This document shows positions 1 through 28,026 of a stretch of 64,000 nt of DNA, one piece after another; within the stretch, counting starts at the first letter, position 1, and every line of letters starts with the position of its first letter. The stretch comes from Solea solea (taxonomy: Eukaryota > Chordata > Actinopteri > Pleuronectiformes > Soleidae): NCBI RefSeq assembly GCF_958295425.1, contig NC_081151.1, positions 12,446,606 through 12,510,605 of the forward strand, given 5' to 3'. The translations under genes were made by a program, and so were the position numbers. Under the pieces are notes generated by a model, which saw only the letters and a list, made by a program, of their open reading frames with translations, was not told where the DNA came from and ran no database searches.

Positions 1-16546
<16,546 letters not shown>

Positions 16547-16739
16547 GATGGTGGTGGTAACTTTACAAACGTCTACTTATCACTTGAGTGATATTTCTTA
16601 CCGCGCTGTCATATTAACAAACACAGAAAGGCACTATCCATCCATTATCTACCGCTTTATCCTCCACTGAACATTAATACGCTAAGTTTTTAGCCTAGCG
16701 TACAAAATGTTAGCTAACATTAGCTTCTGCTGGTTAGCG

Positions 16740-16960
16740 AAGAGCCAAACGCGGACACGGATAACACGTGACCCCGGCGGCAAACATTAAATGCAGACTA
16801 ACACAACTGTAACACTAAGAAGAATTCAGTTAATAACCAATAATACTAAAGGTTTTTGGAGACGGACAGTTCTAATTCGCCGTTCCAAACTGTAGCTTCC
16901 CTCCGTCTCCCGTGGTAACCATAAACCGGATGTTCCGGGTGTCTCTGGTAGTTGTAGTTT
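16740..16960 (-). promoter_or_regulatory. Candidate wdr35 promoter with RFX X-box, ETS and ZNF143-like motifs
   Basis: This locally GC-richer stretch lies 200-410 bp upstream of the wdr35 ATG. At 16,905-16,919 the minus strand reads GTTACC-ACG-GGAGAC, which fits the relaxed X-box RYYNYY-N3-RRNRAC bound by RFX factors that drive ciliary genes. At 16,926-16,933 there is CCGGATGT, an ETS-type core. At 16,944-16,958 the minus strand reads ACTACAACTACCAGA, one mismatch from the ZNF143 (Staf) site ACTACAANTCCCAGA. A CACGTG E-box sits near 16,764. The transcription start is not determined. The motifs are seen; function is inferred from the known ciliary role of the gene. Confidence 0.5.
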
Positions 16961-17271
16961 ATTTGTTCGCAATCGAGAGATACCGCTCCTCTCCGTGTGT
17001 GTGTGTGTTCCTTTTACATTTCACATTTAAGAAGCTTAAAGAAATGTCATTTAAAAAGACACTCAAAGTAATTTATCAGTTACCAATTTATCAATTAATC
17101 TAAATTTCGTTATTGATGGATAGATAGATAGTTAGATAGATCTTAGTTTATATAATGCACAATGCATGAGACAAATTGGATATAGTGTTTACAAATATTT
17201 ATTTTCCACATGCAGCTTCCGTAGAGAAAACATACAAAGACAAATACATGAAAATGACAATAAAGTGAAAC

Positions 17272-17273
17272 TA

Positions 17274-17304
<31 letters not shown>

Positions 17305-17352
17305 CATTATTATTATTATTGACGATAATAATAATAACAACAATAACAATAA
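17272..17352. repeat. (TTA)n-(TAA)n microsatellite, inverted arrangement
   Basis: A run of ATT/TTA triplets switches to AAT/TAA triplets around GACGATAA, making a potential hairpin. It sits in the wdr35-matn3 interval, near the matn3 3' UTR. Confidence 0.85.
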
Positions 17353-17770
17353 AAAATAATAATGTGGCAAGCAGACAAACAGCAACAATGCTTTTACAGG
17401 TATGGATGGAGTCTGTGTTCTAACTACACAAAAACTCTGATCATGAAAATCCCTTAAAGTGAAGGTAGTGGGATGTATAATGGACAAAGACTATTTTACA
17501 ATACATAAACAGTGATAGGAGTAACTGTTGCTTATCTTACAAATACACAGGTACATGTCGACATTTACACGCTTAACCTGACTTGTCAGTGGTAATAACA
17601 ATGCCAAAAATGCAACTTTATGATCATCATCATAATAATAAGACATCATTTTATTACTATACTACATGACAAAGCAATACTAAATTTAACACACTTAACA
17701 GATTAAATTAAACACTGAAGATATTTTGACAGTATGAAAAAAGTGAGGTCTTCTGACAGCATCGCTGTTC

Positions 17771-18937
17771 TTAATACTGCTCTTCTTCTTCAATCAGCTT
17801 CACTTTGTCTGAAAGTTCTTCAAGTAAACAAACAGTCAAGGGAAAAAAAAACATGCCACAATTCCACCATTTATTATTGGAGAGGATATAGAAATATCAA
17901 ACTTTAAATCAACTGAAAATATTATATTATATATTATTATTATTATATATATAGGTGGAGAGAGAAAAGCTACGAAGCAGCTCTGGCGTTTATAAAAGGT
18001 TATAATACAAAAGTATTGAAACTCAGTCAGTACTATCACTACTTGTAAGAGGTGGCAGTATTTGGTCCTGATGTGGTCTTGAACAGTGGTCTACTACTTA
18101 GCAGACATCTCACTCTCCACTGTTATCCACCCACAAACCCCTTATGTCCTGATGATAGTTTTGCCTCATATACCTGAGAAACTACTGTATATAATGTTAC
18201 AAATGTGTTACATATGTATTAACTGTAACTGTACTTTGTAACTTTTAAACATATGCAACAAATATCTGTGACACTCAAACTATTGTGAAATAAGTTCACA
18301 CAATACTGATTATGTCGATCAGCTCCACACGACTCTTTCTTTGTTCTCTTTGATGTATAGCAGTGTTTAGATTGACATGTCTGCACTGCACACAGGAAGT
18401 GATTTGTTATATGTAAAGGCAGATGGAGGCAACAGTAATATTGTCATAGTAAAGCCAGACGACTCCATCAGGTTGGAGTATGACTGTAAACACAAATAAT
18501 TGACGAAGTGAGCTCTACTGCTCACAGTCATTCAGCAATTTAACAGAATAAATGCTTCTTGTACCCGCCCACCTCTGCCCTGCTGTTGTATACACAGTCA
18601 GGTTTGATAGTTTTGCTTGGCAGAGCTTGTTTTCAGATTATACAAAAAACTTTACATTGTTTAGGTTCACAAAGAACAAACAAAGGCAACATCAACAGAA
18701 ACAAATATCACAAAAACGTATGCATTCCAGCTTTAAATTCAAACTTTCTATTGGTTTGCAGGAAAGTAAAATAGCACTGGTTCTCTAGGACACAGTAGAA
18801 CCCAAGCCTCATCATGTGAGATGCAAAAAGGATATGTTTTCTGCTCAGCTCCTGAATGGTCAACTGTACTTTTCTCTGGAAGGCAATCTGAGCTTCACAC
18901 ATGCAGGCGTCTTGACTTATTTCACCTCTCATTTCCT
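17771..18937 (-). CDS. matn3: matn3 C-terminal coiled-coil exons
   Basis: Exon 18836-18937 encodes [19 protein letters not shown] and [10 protein letters not shown]. The C-x-C pair just before the heptads is the inter-chain disulfide site of matrilins. Exon 17771-17823 completes it with [17 protein letters not shown] and a TAA stop. Together they give about 45 residues with hydrophobic heptad positions, the module that trimerises or tetramerises matrilins. The two exons are separated by an AT-AC intron, listed separately. Confidence 0.9.
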
Positions 18938-19128
18938 CTGAGAGAGAGAGAGAAGATGTACAGAGACAGCTGAAAACATTCCTGTCATGTTTCACCATGT
19001 TTAGTGTTTGCTTCTTTGTGATAATTCACTCGGCTGCTCAGTAGGAAACAAACAAAACTGTGCAGTGATAGTGTGTAGTTTTTCACTGGCTTCATGTAAT
19101 ATTTTGAAGCTGGCAAATCCTATATGTA

Positions 19129-19206
<78 letters not shown>

Positions 19207-22200
19207 CTGTAAGTGTCAAAATCCCAATGGATATTGATTTAACAATATGAGTTTATGTGTATCATTAACAACATATGATGTAATCATGTTTGGGGCACTT
19301 TTGTATTAATTACATTGATTACATAATGAAATATATTTTATTGGTACATTTATTTTTTTATTTATTTATTAATCTATGACTCAATACACCGCATTACAAA
19401 GTCACTCATTAACCCAAACCTTTTTCAATAATCGTATAGGAAAAGAGAATTCAAGAAGCCTTTGTTGATATACAGTATTTGTCTGGAATAGTCATGGAAA
19501 CAATGGCCATGATTACAATACATGTTGCAATAGACAACTTAAAGTGCAGGGCTTTGGTGATAAATGCTGGGCTGTGGAAACGTATACATCACATACAACC
19601 TAGGTTTCACAAAAACATCTCTGCGAATGTTTTTTTTATTTGAAAAGAAAGAACATTCTTACGTGAGCATGTTATCTGGTCGGCATTTAGCACATATCCG
19701 GATCGACACTTGCAGCTGAAGGAATCACCATTGTTGATACAAATATGTTGACAGTTATGTCCGTGAGCGCATGAATTTGAGCCTGAAAAGAGACACTTTC
19801 ACATCTAACTGACCAAGTCTCAACATTATTATTCCCAAAACATTGATGGAATCAAACAACAGAGCCTCATTTTAAAACAGAAACATAAAAGCTAATTACA
19901 TAGATTTAAAAATCTGAACATACATTGATTTACACATCATTTAAATGTTAAAAGATTTATTTTTTAATCTATCTATCTTGGTGCACTGCACTGCATTGAA
20001 ACCTTAGTGGATCACGTTCATGTACATCATGTACACGGACAACAAAAGAAGTCAGAAATGTTAAAACCAATCAAGGCAATAACAATTGCATAATGTTGAG
20101 TAGGATGATGGCAACTATGATGCAGTGCTGCAGATGGAAGGGTTCTGTCTGGAAGTGTTGGAAGTAGTGACTAAGATAATTATAAATTATTGCCATTACC
20201 TTTGTATCATAATTACTATTTTAAATTGAAATTAATGTATGTCTGTGTCAGTTTTACAGTGATTTATCCAAATGTTATGGTTATTGTTGCACTTGATTTA
20301 ATGCCATTTATCTGGCATTTATACAAATACCATATCTTTTTTAAAGTTTAAAATGTTGAATTCAATTTTACTCTCAAATTCCAGGTTAATTTTAATTTTA
20401 TCATTTGACTTTTACCTGTTGAGACATATCTTCTATATTTGCACATTATCTAATTTGTGTTTTTTTTTCTTTATTGACATTGTCTTTAGTTCTGTTTAAG
20501 TTTGGGATCAGTGCTTCTTGGCAAGCTCTCATTTTCTTATTTTTGATTTGGCATTCAGGAGGATGGGGAGGTATGATTTTTAGATTTTTCTCATATTCTA
20601 TTCTGTATTCCTTTTCATCTGCAGGACAATTTTCAGCACTGTGTTTTACATTTGTATGCATTTTTGTAAGCACTGTCATTTCAGAGGGACATTCCAGAAC
20701 GATTTAAAAAAAAAAAAAAACTTTTTACAAATAATTTGAGGGCTTTACTTACGTGAGCATGTTTTGCGATTCACATTCAGGACATATCCCACTCGACACT
20801 TGCACATGTACGAGTTCCCACTGTTGACACATATGTGCTGGCAGTCGTGTCCCTGGGCACATGCATCTGAAGCAGAAACTGAAGAAGAAAAGCTCACATC
20901 TCAGTTAAACATATAGAAAACATTCCTTAATTCCTTCCTAAAAAAAGTGGACCCCCTTACTGCTCCAGTCAACAGGACACTTCCATATCTGACTGACTGG
21001 CTATATCAGTCAAGAATCCTTAAGCCATTGTTGACCATGGCTATTCAAATTTCCATCTCTTTCCATGTTTGTGGTTGATCAGAATGAGCAAAGCTTACCA
21101 GAGAAATTCCTCCAATGCTTTATTTTTAATCTTTCAATTCAGCCAATAAGATCCCTGGAAAATCTGTTAGAAGGGTCCAAGATCTTACGTGAGCATGTTT
21201 TCTTGTCTGCCTTCAACACATATCCTGCTCGACACTTGCAGATGTAAGAGTCATCACTGTCGACACAAATATGTTGGCAGTCATGTCCTCGGCCACATAT
21301 ATCTGAACCTGCAAAGAGACAATCCCACATCTAACTGTATTAATCATTCAGAGAAACCTTTAGTAGACAAAAGAAACAATGATGGAATACCATGATCAAG
21401 CACCTATTAATTTTGAGGCAAATGCTGAACACATCTACGAGAAAAGTCTAAGTTCTTACGTGAACACGTTTTCTTATCTGCATTCAACACATAACCCGCT
21501 GGACACTTGCACATGTACGAGTTCCCACTGTTGACACATATGTGCTGGCAGTCATGTCCCTGGGCACATGCACCTGAAGCAGAAACTGAAGAAGAAAAGC
21601 TCACATATCAGTTTAATCACTATAGAAAACATATAGAATACATCCCTTAAAGTTTTGGAGAGTCAATGGTCACATTCCTTAAAAAAGTGGACCCCCTTAC
21701 TGCTCCAGTCAACAGGACACTTCCATATCTGACTGACTGGCTATATCAGTCAAGAATCCTTAAGCCATTGTGGACCATGGCTATTCAAATTTCCATCTCT
21801 TTCCAAGTTTGTGGTTGATCAGAATGAGCAAAGCTTACCAGAGAAATTCCTCCAATGCTTTATTTTTAATCTTTCAATTCAGCCAATAAGATCCCTGGAC
21901 AATATGTTAAAAGGGTCCAAGATCTTACGTGAGCATGTTTTCCTGTCTGCCTTCAACACATATCCTGCTCGACACTTGCAGATGTAAGAGTCATCACTGT
22001 CGACACAAATATGTTGGCAATCATGTCCTCGGCCACATATATCTGAACCTGAAAAGAGACAATCCCACAACTTACTGTATTAATCATTCAGAGAAACCTT
22101 TAGTAGGTGAAAGAAACAAAGATGGAATACCATGATCAAGCACCTATGACGATGAATTTTGAGGCAAATGCTGAACACATCGGCACATCTACGAGAAAAG

Positions 22201-25200
22201 TCTAAGTTCTTACGTGAACATGTTTTCTTCTCTGGATTCAACACATAACCCGCTGGACACTTGCACATGTACGAGTTCCCACTGTTGACACATATGTGCT
22301 GGCAGTCATGTCCATAGGAACAAGAGATATGGACATGACATGTCCATATGTTATAACAACTGGGCTGTAGGAGACTTTCTCTGGCTCTTCCACAACCAGA
22401 TGTCAAGGAACACTTCTGGAGCCAAACTCTTTGCAATACCTCTGAGTCTACCAACATTAAGTCTCTATTGATTGTCCTAATCTGTTAGAGTGATAGTTCA
22501 TGTTTTTTTGAAGTTCGATTTTTAGGCTATGTTCAGACCTGGTATTAAATGTAGCTTTTTAGATTTTTGCCCTTAGAAAATATAAATTGTGTTTTGCTCA
22601 GTGTTGAGAAGTGTAAAAAAACTTTGAGTTCATTGTGAAAATGCAGCAGGATCAGAGGACGTCAGGACAGATGTGATTTGGATCATGATACTTTCTCAGC
22701 CTCCACTCAATAGAAATTTACTACCAACTGTCCTAAACTATTTGGAACAAACTACATGCGATAAAATTTGTTGTTGAAATTATTTTCTAATTTCTAATCC
22801 TCTGAGGGACATCATAATGGACTTTGGGGGCCTCAGGCAAAAGGGCTTACATTATCCTTGATTACACAATAAAACCATCCTATTAGTAAATGTATGTCTA
22901 GATTGATTTAAGTTTATTCAAATTTACTTTACATTATTTCATGTTTTAATAGGCAATTAAAAGAGGGATTATGAAGGATTTGATAATAATTTACAAAAAC
23001 AACATAACACCGTCAAAAAGGACTTTAGCAAATAATGGATTTTAAATAATGGATATTAAAAGTACAATTGTGTTGCTTTTCATCTGCTCTTGGGGTCCCT
23101 TTTAAGCTTGGGGCTGGTAGATGTAAATGTAAAATGCAGAAACAAGAAAATGATGTCTCTTGTGGGAGCCCGTCCTATGACTTACAGAATATGCATTATA
23201 TCATCAACGATTCCAATACATGCAATACATTTGTGCATTAGCCGTGTCCCATCCAGACAACATGTGGAACAATGGACAACTGGCACAAAGACATGCATAA
23301 CAAGTACAGTATACATTAGGTGAAATTGAAGGTTCTTACGTGAGCATGTTTTCTGGTCTGCATTCAACACATATCCCTCTCGACATTTGCAGATGTATGA
23401 GTCATTATTATTGACACAAATATGTTGGCAGTCATTTATGTGGGAACATGAATCTGAACCTGAAACGAGACACTCATTCTTGAAATTGACTCTCTAAATG
23501 AAATGACTAACATGATACATGCTCAGTCTGCATGTGCTACCATTCCATTAACTATTGAAATCATGACCACACAGTCATGTAAGTCATGGGTATGGGTAAG
23601 TCCAGCTTTAGATAAATACAGTATAAATGAAATGGATTATCTTACGTGAGCATGTTTTCTGGTCGATATTCAGCACAAATCCTTCACGACACTTGCAAAT
23701 GTAAGAATAGCGACTTTGGACACAAATGTGTTGGCACTCATGTTCTTGGTCACAAGCATCCAAACCTGAAAATAGACACTTTCACAGCTAGCATCTACAG
23801 CATTACTTCCTTGACAGATGTAATTAAATTACCATTAGCAAGGAATCTACTGTATGTCTTCTCAAGAATATAGAATAATCACACAGTGGTCTCCAGACAA
23901 ATGAAAACTAATAGGGTTTGGGCTCTTACTTGTGCATGTTTTTTGATCTGCATTCAACACATATCCTTCTTGACACTTGCACGTGTATGAGTTGTATTCA
24001 CCGACACAGATTTGTTGACAGTCATGTCCCAGCGCACATGAATCTGAATCTAAAAAGAGATACTCCTATTTGTAGATCATTTAATCCAATTACAGATTAC
24101 AAGAACAAGTGGTTAAACTCCAGCTCCATGAAATCCAACACCCCTCCAAATATATGACACATCCCTACCTTTGAAAATACCACAAATTCAAGCAGCAACC
24201 ACTACAACTGAAACTGACGCCAGTGTGTAATGGTACCACAACAACCTCATCAATTGCCAAGGAAATATCTTTAACTATTCCCATGTCCAGGAACAATTTT
24301 TTTTTTATAAATCTGAAGATAATCTGTGCCAACATACAAATGTTCTTTGATTCACAGTCAACATATTAAATTCTACATTTGTGGTAGAATTTAAGTAGAA
24401 ATTAAGTAGAAATCAGCACAGGAACATGTACCTAAACCTGACAAGAAACACTACATCAGTGGTTCTCAAACACTGGGTCAGGAACCACATATGGATCACT
24501 GGAAAAATCTTTTGGGTCCCAAAACAAATTTGCTGGATTTTGGTCCCAATGTAGAAAGTCTGGGAAACACTGCACTACACTGACGTTAGCTCTGTCATTA
24601 TGGAAGTCATGACACAGTGATTTTATTGGCAACTGGTACTGTTCATAAACAGTAAAGCATCTGCTGTTTATTTCAGCAAAATGTGACTGACCAATGCTTA
24701 CAGCTGTAAGATGAAGCCATACAAATATATTTTTATACATTCCATCAACATATACAGTATCTGCAAACTTCACCACAAATATTTGTTCTTACGTGAGCAT
24801 GTTTTCTGGTCTGTATTCAACACATATCCGACTCGACACTTGCAGATGTACGAGTCATCACTGTTAAGACAAATGTGCTGGCAGTCATGTCCATTGGCAC
24901 ATGGCTCAGAACCTGGAAAAACACCCCATAGCTATAAAACTCATTCCAATTAAACAAATAAAAGAGGTCATTATATTTGATGTGCACACAGATCTGTGTA
25001 TTTATAATAAACAACTAGGATTGGCTCCAGCTCTCCCCACAACCCTTTAAGGATAAACAGTAGCAAACAAAGGAATGAATAAATGTTCTTACGTGAACAT
25101 GTTCTCTGGTCTGCATTCAACACATGTCCCACTTGACACCAGCAGGTGTATGAGTCACCATTGTTGACACAAATATGTTGGCAGTCATGACCCTGGGCAC

Positions 25201-27990
25201 ATGCATGTGAACCTGAAAAGAGACACTCACATCTCCCCATTTCTGACTTACACAGTTTCCTGCCTCATCTACTCAAATATATTAACTCTTATAAAGTTGT
25301 AATGTGTAACTTTTGATAAACAAATGTCTGTTACATAAAAATCGTTGTCAGGTGTCACACAATGCTGATGAAGTCTATCAGCTCCACACAACTCTCACTG
25401 TTATGGCATTATCTGAAACACGCACGAGGTGAAACAAATGTTGAAAGAGAATGGTTATACTATGAACCTTTCAGAAAGCTCTGCAGGCTCAGCTGAGGTG
25501 TGGGGGAAGTCTAGCAGCATAGTGACACAAGCAGTGTTTTAGTGTGGACATAGTATGGACACAAACATGACGATTAAAGGCTATAAAGGGATAAGGGTTT
25601 ATGAGGCACTGACACATAGTCAGTGCTGACGTCATGGTGCTGGTGCTTTGTATACAACCAGCACCTGTGACATGGCCACTAACCCTCAATTAAAACATGG
25701 CTGCCATCAGGGAAATAATACTTTTTGCCACTTGACAAAACCCTCACCTAATAGAATCTGCACATCTGTGAGTTAACAATATGTTAAGAGTATGTTTGCT
25801 ACTTTTTCTTGCAGCTATACCGCCTTTTCTGATTGGAATCCACAGTTTGTGTTGCTTTGTAAAGTGTTCACTTCCCAATGCGAAAATCCAAATAGAAAAT
25901 CAGCGATCTTACATTTTGTTTTTGGATTTTAAATTTCCACAATTTCAGCAGATGGCAAGTTACATACACAGTGAAAGTGGACAAAAATAAAATAAAAAAT
26001 ACTTACGTGAGCATGTTTTCTTGTCAGGGTTTAAGACATAGCCCAAGCGACACTTGCAATGGTATGAGTTTCCACTGCTGACACAAATATGCTGGCAATT
26101 GTGTCCCTGTGCACATGCATCCACACCTGCAAATAAACAATTCCAACAGTTGATTAGCTTACAAGTAGCTTAATGAATCATTGTTTTTGGGATTAGTAGT
26201 TGCAATCCACATTTATTATTTGTGTATTTTACATATAGACACATGCAAATTAGTTTGTGCTTCAAGTATACTGACGTTATAGTTGCTTTATATTGGTGCT
26301 TTATTTATGGAAGGAAGAAATTATGTTATTTATAGCAAATGATAATTTTGTAACAGAATATCCATGCAAGTACCATGCAAACACAAAGTTAAAGGCAAGC
26401 AATGTTTCAATACACTCCAAGCTATCTACAGCAGTGGTTCTCAAACGTTTTATATCAAGTACCACTTGAGAGAATATTGAGGTACTCTTGAAGTACCACA
26501 GTGGTGTAACACAGTGGTGTAAACAGGCCGAACAAAGTCAGCTATGGACTTTTCTCAGGAAAACTCTTTGGTCGTATACAGCAGGAGCTACATTAGTTTT
26601 GGCCTTGCAGCATAAGCGGCTGTTATTGATGACAAAAGCCCAAATTATGAATGTGGGAAGCTAAGCACATTTTTCAGATATGCTATGTCAGCGGGGAATG
26701 TGGGGCATAAGATACAGTGCAGAACGCTAAGAGCAGAGCGCTCCCAGTGAAGAGTACAGGCAGCATCATTTTAGATTTCAGCCATCTTAAAGTATTCAAG
26801 AATGAAGACAGTGCTTTGGTTCAGCACATCTTTATGTTGGTTAGTACAGTAACTTTGACTCTTTAATGCCAGCTGCATTCATTTTTCCATTACCAGCATT
26901 TCACAAGTTAGTAAACACCATTTTATAGAAATGCAAATGGGAAGAGGTGGTACATAGTTACTTTGCCTTTTTTCTTTGAGACCAAAGAAGAGGACTGTTG
27001 ACTTTAGGATGGATATTCCCTCTATGGTGCTGCCCATACAATCACGTGTAAATTTAAAAGATGGGTTTGACATACCATTGTTTCCTTTATCGTCATTTTC
27101 AGTATTTATTCCATTTTGGTCTTTCCTGCGATCTAGGCCTAGTTCATAATCATCATTTCCACCATTTAATGGAGTGTCTGCACTCCCGTCATCATCATCA
27201 TCCTTACCACACAAGGTTTCCCTAAATTTGGAAGTAAGCTTCTCAATAACACCATAGGTCTCCACGTAGAAGACATGGTCATCATGTGGTTGGCTGGCCA
27301 TAAGGCGGAGGGACATCAAATCAGCTCTGTCTACTCCCACCGCGTAGATCTCTATCCCAGATGCGCGAGCTGCAGCTGACACTTCGTCCACCTTGTCCTG
27401 GGGCCTCCCGTCTGTCAATATGAAGGCCACTTTTGCAATATTTCTGGAACTAACTCTGGCCCCTGCCTCTGCGGTGAATGCTTTTTCCATAGCAGTCTTG
27501 ATGGCCAAGCCTGTCATGGTGCCCGAAGCGAGGGGCTCAACTCGAGCCAGTGCCTGCTTTAGGGCAGATTTGTGAGAATACGTATTGAGCAGGAACTCAA
27601 TTTGCACTGTGCTGGCATAATTGACGAGGCCAACTCGTGTAGCGTCAGGCCCGATTTCCAAGCTGTCCACCATATCTTCCAGGAACTCCTTGGCCTTCAC
27701 AAACTCAGCAGGACGCACACTGCGGGAACTGTCTATGATAAAGACGAGGTCTATAGGCCGATTCCTGCAGTTGGATCTTATTGCTGTAAAAAAAGAATAA
27801 ACATTTTCAAGATGTTGAACTGATTTAAAGTATCAACATCAAATTTTGTATTATAAGAAAGTAAATATCCAGATATTATTCCCATGAGCAAGATTACGGT
27901 TTTGACCATGTGCCATTACTTCATAAAAGCACATGTATACATACAGTATATATATGTATGTATGTATAAATGTATATATGTATATATGTG

Positions 27991-28026
<36 letters not shown>

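Noticed and set aside
18708..18835. Read-through tail after the matrilin coiled-coil exon
   Set aside because: The frame stays open past the exon, but the ATATCCTTTTT site and the in-phase exon at 17,771-17,823 explain the true C-terminus better.
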